A DNA stretch of 64,000 nucleotides from Pseudoalteromonas flavipulchra NCIMB 2033 = ATCC BAA-314 (GCA_000814665.1 JWIH01000018.1:1-64000); one strand, 5' to 3'; counted from the stretch's first letter, positions 39,413-52,139 are shown. A program made the numbers and translations. Notes: generated from the letters alone by a model not told the origin.

Positions 39413-40483
39413 ATGCTTGAATTAAAGGTTGATTTAAACGAGCGAAGCTATCCCATCTTCATCGGTGAACATCTCTTATCAGATGAAGGACGACTTAAGC
39501 AGTATGTTGGGCAAAGTCGTCCTGTTATCATCACCAACACCACCATAGCGCCTCTATATTTAGACAGTCTGTTAGCGATATTTGACGCTCAAAAACCGCT
39601 ACATTTTGTTATCCCTGATGGTGAACAATACAAATCACTAGAGTGGTTTGAAAAGATCTCTGCTTTTTTGCTCGAGCATAATTGTGGTCGAGATACGTGT
39701 TTGATTGCCCTCGGTGGCGGTGTGGTTGGTGATTTGACTGGTTTTGTTGCGGCATGCTACCAGCGTGGTGTTCCGTTTATTCAGATCCCTACGACTTTGT
39801 TGTCACAAGTCGATTCGTCAGTTGGTGGTAAAACTGCGGTAAATCATCCGTTAGGTAAAAACATGATTGGTGCTTTCTATCAGCCAAAAGCGGTTTTTAT
39901 CGACACCAAGACCTTAAGTACATTACCTGCAAGAGAGTTTGCTGCGGGTATGGCTGAAGTCATTAAATATGCGTTGATCTATGATGCATCTTTTCTTGAT
40001 ACATTAACGGATCAGCACCCTCAGCTCAGCGCACTAGATGCTGAAAGCCTTCAACAAGTTATTTATAAGTGTTGTGCAATAAAAGCTGAGATCGTCGCCA
40101 AAGACGAAACCGAAGCAGGATTGCGTGCATTACTTAATTTGGGTCACACCTTTGGCCATGCGATTGAAGCGCAAATGGGCTATGGTAATTGGTTGCACGG
40201 TGAGGCTGTTGCTGCTGGAATGATGATAGCTGCAAACTTGGCTTGCCAGCGCGGCGCGCTTAGTACTGCTGATGTTGAAAAGATCCGTCGCGTTATTGCG
40301 CTTTATCAATTACCGACAGAAGCGCCAAGCGAGATGACCGCAGCGCAGTTTTTACAACATATGCGCAAAGACAAAAAGAACAAACAAGGCAAAATTCGCT
40401 TTATTCTGCCAACGCAACTAGGTCAATGTGCGCTAGTGGATGATGTTAGCGATGAAACCGTGGTAACTCTAATAGGTCGTTAA
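39413..40483 (+). CDS. aroB: 3-dehydroquinate synthase
   Basis: This NAD+- and metal-dependent enzyme converts DAHP to 3-dehydroquinate, the second step of the shikimate pathway. Its 356 residues include PDGEQYKSLE, the glycine-rich NAD site ALGGGVVGDLTGFVAA, the DSSVGGKTAVNHP loop and the metal-binding GHTFGHAIE. The start is preceded by TAGGAGGGA. Its stop abuts the damX start without a gap. Confidence 0.97.
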   Translation: MLELKVDLNERSYPIFIGEHLLSDEGRLKQYVGQSRPVIITNTTIAPLYLDSLLAIFDAQKPLHFVIPDGEQYKSLEWFEKISAFLLEHNCGRDTCLIALGGGVVGDLTGFVAACYQRGVPFIQIPTTLLSQVDSSVGGKTAVNHPLGKNMIGAFYQPKAVFIDTKTLSTLPAREFAAGMAEVIKYALIYDASFLDTLTDQHPQLSALDAESLQQVIYKCCAIKAEIVAKDETEAGLRALLNLGHTFGHAIEAQMGYGNWLHGEAVAAGMMIAANLACQRGALSTADVEKIRRVIALYQLPTEAPSEMTAAQFLQHMRKDKKNKQGKIRFILPTQLGQCALVDDVSDETVVTLIGR

Positions 40484-41842
40484 ATGCAGTCGCAAATTTT
40501 ACCAAGCAGAGCTGCATTGGTAGATAGAATTGCTATGCAATTCGACTATGGCCAAAACCTGATAACCTTAGTCGGCTCTTCGGGTCTTGGTAAAAGCTAC
40601 CTTGCAGAATCGTTTCTTACCGATAAGTATCCAGACTTTAACAAAGCGTTTGTAAAGCTGACTGCAAATACTCAAGAGTTTGATGTAGTGCGGCAGCTGC
40701 TTGAGTATAGCTTTCGCAGTCCTCTCATTGATCAGAAGTTATCTCTAAGTGAAAATTTCATGTTGCTCCATGATGAACAAGCTTGTGGACCATGCTTATG
40801 GGTGTTAGACAACGTTAGGCATTTAACCCAAGAGCTTGCGGAACAACTACAAAAGCTCGCAAAATCTTCTCGCGAAACAATTTACATACTCGCTACGGCG
40901 CAGCAGCCTCAGCTGATCCCTGAAAGTTTGGATATTCATATCGAGCCTTTATCCATGCTTGAAAGCAAGCGTTTGATGAGCATGTTTTACAAAGACTTAC
41001 CGCCTGATGAAGATCCTATTTTTAATACGTTTGTTGCTGAAGCTCGAGGTAATCCGAGTGTTTTACTTTCTTGGCAGCCGCAGCAGAGTCTGAATTTACG
41101 TGAACAAAGTTCAAAAGTGGGTAGCAAATCACAATGGCAATGGTATGTCATTGCGCTTTGTTTGATACTGACCGCGTTAATGGTTGCTTTAGTGTATAAG
41201 CAAGAATTAAAACGGTACTGGACGCCAACTCAAGATAATGAAGAAACTGTCGCTACTGCTATTGATGCGCAAGCTGTATTTGAAGCGCCAACTACTACAG
41301 TTGAAAAAGTTGAAGTTGAAAACAACGTACAACCAGAGTTGCCAGCCGAAGCGCCAACGCAAATTGAAACCGCACCTGTTGGTAGTATTTTATCTGCATT
41401 AACTGAAGCAAAAGAAGATACTATAAACAACAATAACGCACTATCAGAGCAAGCGACTGAAGCTGAAGAAGCCAATGTTGGTAGTACTCCGGCCACTTTA
41501 TCGCCAGTAAAAGAGCCTCAGTACGCCGAGCCTGAACCATTGACGGGAAACCCTTGGTATCTCAGTCGTTCAGATGATGAATGGGTTATCCAGTTACTTG
41601 CGGTGACAGAAAGTGAGATTGCGGCTGGGTTTATGGCGGAGCATAACGAGGTAGTGACACAGCAGTTTACTGTCTTAAGAAATGGCCGAACTTGGTTTGT
41701 AGTTACTACTGATGCTTACGAGAGTTTGGCCTCAGCGAAGCAAGCAAAGGCGGTATTGCCTGAGGCGCTACAAAAAGGTCAGCCATTTTTTAAGAGAATG
41801 AGTAAAATTAAACAAGAAATTACTCAGTCTCTCGGTAATTAG
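40484..41842 (+). CDS. damX: DamX-like protein: AAA ATPase, membrane helix and SPOR domain
   Basis: A 452-residue protein combining a cytoplasmic P-loop ATPase domain (Walker A GSSGLGKSY, 31-39; LWVLDNV near 105), a membrane helix at about 219-237, a long acidic Glu/Thr/Ala-rich periplasmic linker (245-345) and a C-terminal SPOR domain (near 350-420). SPOR domains bind septal glycan, and DamX influences division in E. coli. The aroB-damX-dam order is conserved. The function of the ATPase half is not known to me. Confidence 0.88.
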   Translation: MQSQILPSRAALVDRIAMQFDYGQNLITLVGSSGLGKSYLAESFLTDKYPDFNKAFVKLTANTQEFDVVRQLLEYSFRSPLIDQKLSLSENFMLLHDEQACGPCLWVLDNVRHLTQELAEQLQKLAKSSRETIYILATAQQPQLIPESLDIHIEPLSMLESKRLMSMFYKDLPPDEDPIFNTFVAEARGNPSVLLSWQPQQSLNLREQSSKVGSKSQWQWYVIALCLILTALMVALVYKQELKRYWTPTQDNEETVATAIDAQAVFEAPTTTVEKVEVENNVQPELPAEAPTQIETAPVGSILSALTEAKEDTINNNNALSEQATEAEEANVGSTPATLSPVKEPQYAEPEPLTGNPWYLSRSDDEWVIQLLAVTESEIAAGFMAEHNEVVTQQFTVLRNGRTWFVVTTDAYESLASAKQAKAVLPEALQKGQPFFKRMSKIKQEITQSLGN

Positions 41843-41889
41843 CCACATTTAGTGTAAAATCGCGCAACCACTCACGACATAGAACGAGC

Positions 41890-42723
41890 ATGCAACAAAA
41901 GACTAGAGCCTTCTTAAAATGGGCAGGCGGAAAATACAGCTTAGTAGAAGATATTTCTAAGCGCCTACAAGCAGCAAGTAATGAAGCCGACACGCTAGTA
42001 GAACCTTTTGTTGGAGCGGGATCTGTTTTCCTTAACACTCAGTTTAAGCATTATGTCTTAAATGACATTAACGCTGATCTTATCAACCTGTATAAAGAGT
42101 TGAAGCGTATTCCTGATGAATTTATCAGTGACGCTAAAAGGCTATTCGTCGAGTTGAATAACCACCCAGATGCTTATTACGCGTATCGACAACAGTTTAA
42201 CGAAAGCATTGATGTGTATGAGCGTGCGATTCTATTTCTATATATGAATCGCCATGGCTACAATGGTTTATGTCGTTATAACTTAAAGGGGATCTTTAAC
42301 GTCCCTTTTGGTAAGTACAAAAAGCCTTACTTTCCAGAGCGTGAGTTATATGTGTTTGCTGAAAAGGCCCAACAGGCTACTTTTACCTGTCAAAGTTACA
42401 GCCAAGTATTTGAAACCATGCCAAAAAATGCGGTAGTGTATTGCGATCCACCGTATGTGCCTTTGAGCAAAACAGCATCATTTACTAGCTATGCAAAAGG
42501 CGGCTTTAACTTAGACGACCAAGCGCAATTGGCGAATCTTGCGGAAACCGCGGCTTTTGAAAAACAAACGCCAGTGTTAATCTCCAATCACGATACAGTG
42601 TGGACACGAAAGATTTATAATCAAGCGAAGCTAGATGTGATCAAGGTGAAACGTACAATTAGCCCTAAAGGTAATGGGCGAAATAAAGTTGACGAACTAA
42701 TGGCGTTATATCACCGTCCGTAA
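41890..42723 (+). CDS. dam: DNA adenine methyltransferase Dam
   Basis: This SAM-dependent N6-adenine methyltransferase acts on GATC and guides mismatch repair and replication control. The 277-residue product has the SAM-binding FVGAG (40-44, preceded by VEP), the catalytic DPPY (186-189) and the N-terminal FLKWAGGK motif of the alpha class. GATC specificity is inferred from Dam-like sequence and its place after damX. Confidence 0.96.
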   Translation: MQQKTRAFLKWAGGKYSLVEDISKRLQAASNEADTLVEPFVGAGSVFLNTQFKHYVLNDINADLINLYKELKRIPDEFISDAKRLFVELNNHPDAYYAYRQQFNESIDVYERAILFLYMNRHGYNGLCRYNLKGIFNVPFGKYKKPYFPERELYVFAEKAQQATFTCQSYSQVFETMPKNAVVYCDPPYVPLSKTASFTSYAKGGFNLDDQAQLANLAETAAFEKQTPVLISNHDTVWTRKIYNQAKLDVIKVKRTISPKGNGRNKVDELMALYHRP

Positions 42724-42742
42724 TTTTCTACGGCATAAAGGA

Positions 42743-42937
42743 CTAAGCCAAAACTACACCATTTACAAACCAAATTAAGCCAATGACAAAGGCGGCGACA
42801 AAAACGATGCCCGCAAAAGCAAACGGCCAAAAATGCTTTTTGTTAAAGTCATATGCTTGTTTTTGACCACTCTGCACACCAAACATTGCTGCACAGACAC
42901 TTTGAACTAATGCGAATTTACTATTGGAAGAAGCCAT
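42743..42937 (-). CDS. DUF2970 small membrane protein
   Basis: A 64-residue protein with VQSVCAAMFGVQS followed by a single membrane helix (about 37-60), which matches the DUF2970 family of small inner-membrane proteins. Function is unknown. The start ATG is preceded by AGAGG. It follows the small secreted-protein gene on the same strand, separated by a 10-bp-stem hairpin. Confidence 0.75.
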   Translation of the reverse strand: MASSNSKFALVQSVCAAMFGVQSGQKQAYDFNKKHFWPFAFAGIVFVAAFVIGLIWFVNGVVLA

Positions 42938-42950
42938 AGTGTTTACCTCT

Positions 42951-42975
42951 TACCAGTTGATTGGCTCAACTGGTA
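42951..42975. repeat. Perfect hairpin made of the 160-bp element's terminal repeats
   Basis: TACCAGTTGA, a 5-nt loop and TCAACTGGTA form a perfect 10-bp stem. TACCAGTTG is identical to the right terminal repeat of the 160-bp element in grpB. It begins immediately after the stop codon of the 100-residue gene (minus strand) and lacks a T tract, so it is a weak terminator candidate. An internally deleted element is an alternative. Confidence 0.5.
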
Positions 42976-43278
42976 TTAGTAAGGAGATGAAACTTTACTA
43001 CTGCTTTGATTATCTTTAGAGCCAAGTAATAGCTCAAGCAAATCCAAATAATGGAATTGGCCACTCGAACTACCGCCAGTCAACCACGCAGCCCAACTGG
43101 TGTGCGCTTCTTGCTGACATTCCACTGCATTTATTCGACTGCTTAAATTGCCAGTGCTACAAGTGCATGCGGAGTAATTTGTGGCAAGACTTTCATCATT
43201 GTCGAAAGAAAATACCCCTGCCGACACGGCTAATACCGTCCCAAGCAGAGCAATCCGTGCTTTATATCTAGAAACCAT
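42976..43278 (-). CDS. Small exported protein of unknown function
   Basis: I do not recognise this 100-residue protein. It has a basic N-terminus and hydrophobic stretch consistent with a signal peptide (about 1-24). A short mature part carries three cysteines (CTC near 38-40, C near 54), a WAAWLTGGSSSG segment, a hydrophobic YLDLLELLLG and a Ser/Lys-rich tail. The cysteines suggest periplasmic disulfide chemistry. It probably shares a transcript with the DUF2970 gene. Confidence 0.6.
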   Translation of the reverse strand: MVSRYKARIALLGTVLAVSAGVFSFDNDESLATNYSACTCSTGNLSSRINAVECQQEAHTSWAAWLTGGSSSGQFHYLDLLELLLGSKDNQSSSKVSSPY

Positions 43279-43415
43279 AACCCTATCCCCAGAAGTTAGA
43301 TATCACATAATGATACACAATGTTCGTTTATTGCACAATCATAAAGCGCCTTAAATCGCAGACATTTTGGGCAATTTACGGTACAGTATCGCGGTCTTAC
43401 GTTTAGGGGAAAAGT

Positions 43416-44087
43416 ATGTCTGATTTTTTAATTGCACCATCCATTCTATCCGCAGATTTTGCGAGGTTAGGCGAAGATGTTGAAAAGGTACTGACAGCAG
43501 GTGCCGACGTGGTTCATTTCGATGTAATGGATAATCACTATGTGCCAAATTTAACTTTTGGTCCAATGATTTGTGACGCATTAAGAAATTACGGAATTAC
43601 TGCACCTATCGACGTACACTTGATGATAAAGCCTGTAGATAGTCTAATTCCCGAGTTTGCTAAAGCCGGAGCGAGCATTATTACATTTCACCCAGAGGCC
43701 AGCGAGCATATAGACAGAAGCCTTGCGCTGATTAAAGAATCAGGTTGTAAAGCTGGCTTGGTATTTAACCCAGGCACACCGCTGCATTATCTCGATCATG
43801 TGATGGATAAAATTGATCAAATCCTCTTGATGTCGGTAAACCCTGGTTTTGGCGGCCAAAGTTTTATCCCACATACACTTGAAAAATTAAAAGAAGCGAG
43901 AGCACGCATTGACGCTTCCGGTCGCGATATTCGTCTTGAAGTGGATGGGGGGATTAAGGTGGACAACATTGCTGAAGTTGCAGCTGCCGGTGCAGACATG
44001 TTTGTTGCGGGTTCCGCTATCTTTAATCAACCCGATTACAAAGCGGTAATAGACGCCATGCGTCAAGAATTAGCAAAGGTAAAATAA
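43416..44087 (+). CDS. rpe: Ribulose-phosphate 3-epimerase
   Basis: This TIM-barrel metalloenzyme interconverts ribulose-5-phosphate and xylulose-5-phosphate. The 223 residues show [16 protein letters not shown], the metal-ligand [17 protein letters not shown] and [14 protein letters not shown], with catalytic Asp in LEVDGGI. The start follows AGGGGAAA. The stop overlaps the gph start by one base. Confidence 0.97.
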   Translation: MSDFLIAPSILSADFARLGEDVEKVLTAGADVVHFDVMDNHYVPNLTFGPMICDALRNYGITAPIDVHLMIKPVDSLIPEFAKAGASIITFHPEASEHIDRSLALIKESGCKAGLVFNPGTPLHYLDHVMDKIDQILLMSVNPGFGGQSFIPHTLEKLKEARARIDASGRDIRLEVDGGIKVDNIAEVAAAGADMFVAGSAIFNQPDYKAVIDAMRQELAKVK

Positions 44088-44752
44088 TGCGTTTTGAGGG
44101 TATTTTATTTGACCTCGATGGCACGTTAGTTGATAGCGTCGAGGATATGTACATGGCGCTCAATTTAACACTGTCTGAGCTTGCTCATCCAATTGTTAGT
44201 CATGCTCTAGTGCGTGAATGGGTGGGTAACGGTATCGATATGTTAGTAAAAAGAGGCCTAAGCGGTAGCCATGAAGTTAGCGAAGCGCTATCCGAAGGTT
44301 TAGCGCACACCGCCATTGAGCGTTTTAAAGTGCATTATGATGAATTAGTTGGTCAATATGCAGGTTTGTATCCGCATGTTGAGACAGGGCTATCTGCATT
44401 TGCCACAGTGCCAAAAGCCGTCGTGACCAATAAAAATCGTGCATTTACGCTAAAGCTGCTAGATAAATTAAATCTCACATCGCATTTTGATTGTATCGTC
44501 TGTGGTGATGATACTGACAAAAAGCCATCACCCGCTCCGCTATTGCTGGCTGCCGAGCGTCTTGGTATACCAGCGGATAAGCTAATCATGGTTGGGGACT
44601 CTAAAAGCGATATTTTGGCCGCCCAGGGCGCTAAGATACCTGTGATTGCGCTAAATTATGGGTATAATCAGGGATTCGATTTGAAAGAGTTCAATCCACA
44701 GTACCTTTGTGATGGATTCTTAGATATTATTCCCATTATCAATCAACGTTAA
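44087..44752 (+). CDS. gph: Phosphoglycolate phosphatase
   Basis: This HAD-superfamily phosphatase removes phosphate from 2-phosphoglycolate. The 221-residue protein has motif I DLDGTLVDS (D9, D11), a helical cap, motif III lysine in KPSPAPL and motif IV VGDSKSD. The dam-rpe-gph-trpS order is the conserved one, supporting the assignment over other HAD members. Confidence 0.93.
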   Translation: MRFEGILFDLDGTLVDSVEDMYMALNLTLSELAHPIVSHALVREWVGNGIDMLVKRGLSGSHEVSEALSEGLAHTAIERFKVHYDELVGQYAGLYPHVETGLSAFATVPKAVVTNKNRAFTLKLLDKLNLTSHFDCIVCGDDTDKKPSPAPLLLAAERLGIPADKLIMVGDSKSDILAAQGAKIPVIALNYGYNQGFDLKEFNPQYLCDGFLDIIPIINQR

Positions 44753-44777
44753 TTCAATGAAGAAATAAAGGAACGAC

Positions 44778-45782
44778 ATGAGTAAACCTGTAGTATTAAG
44801 TGGTATTCAGCCAACCGGTGGTATGACAATAGGCAATTACGTAGGTGCCATTAACCAGTGGCTTAAACTACAAAACGATCATGATTGTTACTTTATGTTG
44901 GTTGACTTGCATGCCATTACGGTTCGCCAAGAGCCACAGCAACTACGCGATCGCGTATTAGACGGCGTAGCACTATATACCGCTTGCGGCATCGACCCAG
45001 ATAAATCGTCACTATTTGTACAATCACAGGTTCCTGAGCATGCACAGCTAGGTTGGGTGCTGAACTGTTATGCACAAATGGGTGAATTAAACCGCATGAC
45101 GCAGTTTAAAGATAAATCAGCAAAGCACGCCAATAACGTAAACGTTGGCTTATTCGCCTATCCAGTATTGCAAGCTGCGGATATTTTATTGTATCAAGCG
45201 GATCAAGTACCGGTTGGTGAAGACCAAAAGCAGCACCTTGAGTTGACCCGCGATATCGCAACGCGCTTTAACAACCTGTATGGCGATGTCTTTAAGATCC
45301 CAGAACCTTATATTCCAGAGTTTGGCGCTCGTGTTATGAGCTTGCAAGATCCGAGCAAGAAGATGTCAAAATCAGACGAAAACCCAAATGGTTTTGTGAT
45401 GTTGTTGGATGAACCTAAGAAGATAGAGAAAAAGCTGAAAAAAGCGGTAACGGATTCAGATGAACAAGCACGCATTTACTTTGATCGTGTTGAAAAACCT
45501 GGTGTATCCAACTTACTGACTCTACTTAGTGTTGCAACTAAACGCTCAATTGAAGAGTTAGTGCCAGAGTACGAAGACAAAATGTACGGTCACTTGAAGA
45601 AAGACACTGCCGATGCGGTAGTGAATATGCTTGAGCCTATTCAAGCGCGCTTTAAAGAAATCCGTGAAGATCAAACTCTGCTGAACGAAATCATGAAAAA
45701 AGGCGCGGAAAAAGCAAGTATTCGTGCCGAGAAAACGCTTAAAGCTGTGTATGACGCCGTCGGTTTTATTCCTCGCGGTTAA
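44778..45782 (+). CDS. trpS: Tryptophanyl-tRNA synthetase
   Basis: This class I aminoacyl-tRNA synthetase charges tRNA-Trp. The 334 residues contain the HIGH-equivalent [12 protein letters not shown] and KMSKS in [11 protein letters not shown]. The start is preceded by AAGGA. It ends the dam-rpe-gph-trpS run and is followed by a terminator. Confidence 0.98.
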   Translation: MSKPVVLSGIQPTGGMTIGNYVGAINQWLKLQNDHDCYFMLVDLHAITVRQEPQQLRDRVLDGVALYTACGIDPDKSSLFVQSQVPEHAQLGWVLNCYAQMGELNRMTQFKDKSAKHANNVNVGLFAYPVLQAADILLYQADQVPVGEDQKQHLELTRDIATRFNNLYGDVFKIPEPYIPEFGARVMSLQDPSKKMSKSDENPNGFVMLLDEPKKIEKKLKKAVTDSDEQARIYFDRVEKPGVSNLLTLLSVATKRSIEELVPEYEDKMYGHLKKDTADAVVNMLEPIQARFKEIREDQTLLNEIMKKGAEKASIRAEKTLKAVYDAVGFIPRG

Positions 45783-45794
45783 TAAAACACAAAG

Positions 45795-45822
45795 AAAAGA
45801 CACCATTTATGGTGTCTTTTTG
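45795..45822 (+). terminator. Intrinsic terminator after trpS
   Basis: AAAAGACACC, a 6-nt loop and GGTGTCTTTT followed by T, 12 nt after the trpS stop. Confidence 0.92.
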
Positions 45823-45967
45823 TATTACAAGGGGCGATAGCCCCTTGGCTTAAAGCAGATACTAGATATAAGAAAACCCTCCTGTTGAGTTCGTGATAAA
45901 ATAGACTATAACGAACATCTTTACCCTAGTGGCGAATAGGCTGCTTGGTTCTTTTAGTGGTACCTAC

Positions 45968-46549
45968 ATGCTGTTGATGATTGATAACTATGATTCCTTT
46001 ACTTACAACCTAGTGCAGTATTTTCAGCGCTTAGACGTGGACGTGCTGGTAAAGCGGAATGATGAAATCAGCGCCTCACAAATCAAGCAGCTTAATCCCA
46101 AATATGTTGTGCTATCTCCTGGCCCATGCAGTCCTGATGAAGCGGGGATCTCGCTTGAAGTAGTAAAACGTCTACAGGGACAAATTCCTATTCTTGGCAT
46201 TTGCCTTGGTCATCAAACGATTGCACAAGCTTTAGGTGGAAAAGTCATTCGAGCAAAACAAGTGATGCATGGTAAGACGTCTCAAGTTCATCATAACAAT
46301 ATAGGCGTATTTCAAGGCCTGCCATCACCATACGAAGTATGCCGCTACCACTCTTTGGTTGTTGAACAAAGTAGCCTGCCAAATGCTCTAGCCGTAACGG
46401 CTTGGACACAGACACAAGAGGGTGAATGTGATGAAGTTATGGGACTCTTGGCTGCCGATAGAGCACTAGAAGGAGTGCAATTTCACCCAGAAGCTATCCT
46501 CACGGAACACGGCTTAGCATTACTTGATAACTTTATAAAACGCTTCTAA
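45968..46549 (+). CDS. pabA: Anthranilate/aminodeoxychorismate synthase glutaminase subunit
   Basis: This class I glutamine amidotransferase supplies ammonia to a chorismate-using partner. From ATG 45968 it has 193 residues with MIDNYDSFTYNLVQYF, the oxyanion region SPGPCSPDEAG, the nucleophile C79 in GICLGHQ and the His/Glu pair in FHPEAILTEHG. The frame opens at 45929, but MLLMIDNYDSF is the family start. It stands alone rather than beside trpE, so it may serve both folate and tryptophan; pabA versus trpG is not decided by sequence. Confidence 0.9.
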   Translation: MLLMIDNYDSFTYNLVQYFQRLDVDVLVKRNDEISASQIKQLNPKYVVLSPGPCSPDEAGISLEVVKRLQGQIPILGICLGHQTIAQALGGKVIRAKQVMHGKTSQVHHNNIGVFQGLPSPYEVCRYHSLVVEQSSLPNALAVTAWTQTQEGECDEVMGLLAADRALEGVQFHPEAILTEHGLALLDNFIKRF

Positions 46550-46687
46550 AGTTTAAACAAAACCAACAGGGTTTCGCCTAGGTGTAATATATCCATATTC
46601 GCTGCGCTTTCGTTGGTTAGACTGGCTTTTGATATATAACTTTTTGATTCTATTGTGCGCAATATCAAATCATAATATTGCTTTTAC

Positions 46688-46696
46688 TGGTATAAT
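46688..46696 (+). promoter_or_regulatory. Extended -10 promoter upstream of the HDOD gene
   Basis: TGGTATAAT combines a perfect TATAAT with the TG of an extended -10, about 65 nt before the HDOD start. No good -35 is present at 17 nt. Confidence 0.45.
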
Positions 46697-46762
46697 ACTA
46701 ATCAGTAAGACGATTCTGTTGAGTGCTTAACTCAGTGTTTTTCTTTTAGATAAGTAGCATGC

Positions 46763-47938
46763 ATGACGCAAGAAAATAAGCAAATTAGAATGGCACAAGC
46801 GCTATCCGAGCGTGCCCATGACCTCCTTATCAGCCTCAACTTTGCGCAGAAGCAAATAGGCTATATCCATACGTTTGATATCAGCTACGGTGAGAATATC
46901 GCACAGCGCACTATGCTAGAGGTGGAAATTGCTGCGGCTGCAAAACGTCAAGAAAGCAGCACAAGTCATCACAAATATATTGCCAAAGCGAGTAAGCATC
47001 TACATTCCGTTATCGAAGAAGCTATCACAAAGCAACTGCATGACCTTGATAACATCTATCATGAAGTCATTGGCATTCAAGACTCCGTTCCTGCGATCTT
47101 AGATATTCTAGCCGTGCGCTCAGCTTCGGTTGGGCGTTTAGAACCTTTGGTCAATGACTTAAGTTGGCTGGGTCGTGAGCTAGTTTCGCTAGTCAACTTG
47201 CCACAGTATCGCAAAAAAAACAGTAAAGGCACGTCCATTAAGGTCGACACGCCGGCATTAGCATTAAGGTATTTAGGCCTTGAGAACTTGCAAATGGTGA
47301 TCCCGACAATGGCGGTAAGACACTGGATGCCGCATGCTACAGAGCCATTTGGCTTAATGAAGCGTAAATTACGCGAGCTGAGCATGAGCACAGCCATTGC
47401 GGCAAAAGAGCTGGCGCCATTTTTTGGGGTAAAAGAACAGTATGCGTTTACTTTAGGCATGTTACTAGAGCTTGGGAAAGTGGCCTTGATCCGTCTTTAT
47501 TTACGCACCTTCGAAAAAGTGTGGCAAGCCAAGGTACAAATAGCACGAGACAAAAAGCAAAAAGACCTACACACCGCATTAATGGAGTTATCTCCTGATC
47601 CATTATTTTTACGTAACTTGTTGATAGAACATTCGGCAGAGATTTCACGTAAGCTAATTGAAAAAATGGAGTTACGTTATTTGCCCTTTAATGCCGTCAT
47701 GGAAGAGTATGCGCAAACTTATCTACCAAATGCGCATAAAAACATTGCCGACCCATTACCTTTGACACAAGTGATGCAAAAAGCCTATGGCTACGCACAA
47801 CTGCTTGTTTTAAAAGATAGTCAGTTAATTGAAGATGACGAAGCCGAGATTTTGCTCAATCATTTAGAACTTACCGAGGAAATGCGTCAGCAATTGGCAA
47901 AATGTGCGTTCCATAACCTGCAGTTGACGATTTTGTAA
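46763..47938 (+). CDS. HDOD-domain protein
   Basis: A 391-residue cytoplasmic protein whose central half resembles the HDOD domain, a catalytically altered HD-like fold. Supporting segments are TPALALRYLGLENLQMVIP and GMLLELGKVALIRLY. An N-terminal region of about 120 residues precedes it. HDOD proteins act in c-di-GMP, chemotaxis and secretion control in various bacteria, but no role can be assigned here. It is a single-gene unit with an extended -10 promoter. Confidence 0.75.
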   Translation: MTQENKQIRMAQALSERAHDLLISLNFAQKQIGYIHTFDISYGENIAQRTMLEVEIAAAAKRQESSTSHHKYIAKASKHLHSVIEEAITKQLHDLDNIYHEVIGIQDSVPAILDILAVRSASVGRLEPLVNDLSWLGRELVSLVNLPQYRKKNSKGTSIKVDTPALALRYLGLENLQMVIPTMAVRHWMPHATEPFGLMKRKLRELSMSTAIAAKELAPFFGVKEQYAFTLGMLLELGKVALIRLYLRTFEKVWQAKVQIARDKKQKDLHTALMELSPDPLFLRNLLIEHSAEISRKLIEKMELRYLPFNAVMEEYAQTYLPNAHKNIADPLPLTQVMQKAYGYAQLLVLKDSQLIEDDEAEILLNHLELTEEMRQQLAKCAFHNLQLTIL

Positions 47939-49507
<1,569 letters not shown>

Positions 49508-49516
49508 TACTGGTTG

Positions 49517-49540
49517 CAAGGTCACCTTTTGGTGGCCTTG
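49517..49540 (+). terminator. Hairpin between astC and astA
   Basis: CAAGGTCACC, TTTT and GGTGGCCTTG pair with one G-T wobble, followed by TTGTT. It may act as a partial terminator or attenuator that lowers astA and astD relative to astC. Confidence 0.5.
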
Positions 49541-49574
49541 TTGTTATCCACATTTTTGAGGAGTAAGCGGGCTC

Positions 49575-50588
49575 ATGATGATCCTTCGCCCAATCCAAGA
49601 AAGCGATTATCCAGCGCTTTTAAACATTGCTCACGAATCAGGTCACGGTTTTACCTCTTTGCCTGTAAACGAAGAGCTATTACAGAAGAAGATTGCACGC
49701 TCAGTTGCTTCATTTGGCAAGCAAGCTGACAAGCCTTTTGATGAAGGCTATTTATTTGTATTAGAAGATACTGAAACAGGCGAGGTGGTTGGTACCAGCG
49801 GTATCGAAGCTGCGGTTGGTTTAGATGATGCGTTTTATCATTATCACCTAAGCAAAGTGATCCACTCTTCACGCACACTCGATGTTTATAAAGCAGTGGA
49901 TATTTTAACGCTGTGTAATGACTACACTGGCGCGACGGAATTATGCACTCTGTTTTTAAAAGATGGCTATCGCAAAGGCGCAAATGGCAAATTGCTGTCT
50001 CGCTCTCGCTTTATGTTTATCAATCAACATCGTGATCGTTTTGCTGAAACCGTTATCGCGGAAATGCGCGGTGTTTCTAATGAGCAAGGTGAAAGTCCGT
50101 TCTGGCAATGGCTTGAAGAGCATTTCTTCTCGATGGATTTCCCGACAGCGGATTATCTAACGGGGATTGGCCAAAAGGTCTTTATTGCTGAATTAATGCC
50201 TAAGTACCCAATCTACGTGAACCTGCTTAGTAAAGAAGCACAAGCAGTGATTGGTGAAGTCCACGACAATACGCGCCCTGCTATTGAGCTACTAAAAAGT
50301 GAAGGTTTCACATTTAATGGTTATGTTGATATCTTCGACGCGGGTCCAACGGTAGAAGCAAAAGTGGGGAATATCCGCACGGTTCGCAATAGTGAAACTC
50401 GTACTGTAAAAATCGGCGAAAGCAACGGTGGATTCCCTGTTATGGTCGCAAATGGTAAACTTGTTGATTATCGCGCGGCGGTAATCGAGTTAGCCCTGAC
50501 TGATAGCAATGAAGTAACGCTTGCTCCACATGTTGCCGCGGCGCTAAAAGTTGAAGAAGGCGATCAAGTAAGCCTAGTAAAGATTTAA
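49575..50588 (+). CDS. astA: Arginine N-succinyltransferase
   Basis: This enzyme transfers succinyl from succinyl-CoA to the alpha-amino group of arginine, the first step of the AST pathway. Its 337 residues begin with MMILRPIQESDYPALLNIA and have a GNAT-like core (LCTLFLKDGYRKGANGKLLSRSRFMF) and the family's FWQWLEEHFFSMDF segment. The start is one of two adjacent ATGs behind GAGGAG. It lies 68 nt after astC and 15 nt before astD. Confidence 0.95.
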   Translation: MMILRPIQESDYPALLNIAHESGHGFTSLPVNEELLQKKIARSVASFGKQADKPFDEGYLFVLEDTETGEVVGTSGIEAAVGLDDAFYHYHLSKVIHSSRTLDVYKAVDILTLCNDYTGATELCTLFLKDGYRKGANGKLLSRSRFMFINQHRDRFAETVIAEMRGVSNEQGESPFWQWLEEHFFSMDFPTADYLTGIGQKVFIAELMPKYPIYVNLLSKEAQAVIGEVHDNTRPAIELLKSEGFTFNGYVDIFDAGPTVEAKVGNIRTVRNSETRTVKIGESNGGFPVMVANGKLVDYRAAVIELALTDSNEVTLAPHVAAALKVEEGDQVSLVKI

Positions 50589-52076
<1,488 letters not shown>

Positions 52077-52115
52077 AATGCCAATATTGAGGTTTACTCA
52101 ATAAAAATTGATAAG

Positions 52116-52139
52116 AAAAGCAGCTTCGGCTGCTTTTTT
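52116..52139 (+). terminator. Intrinsic terminator after astD
   Basis: AAAAGCAGC, a TTCG tetraloop and GCTGCTTTTTT, 40 nt beyond the astD stop. Confidence 0.93.

Noticed and set aside
46685..46702. ACTGGTATAATACTAATCAGT as another terminal-repeat remnant
   Set aside because: It is better explained as an extended -10 promoter, and no TACCA partner is present.
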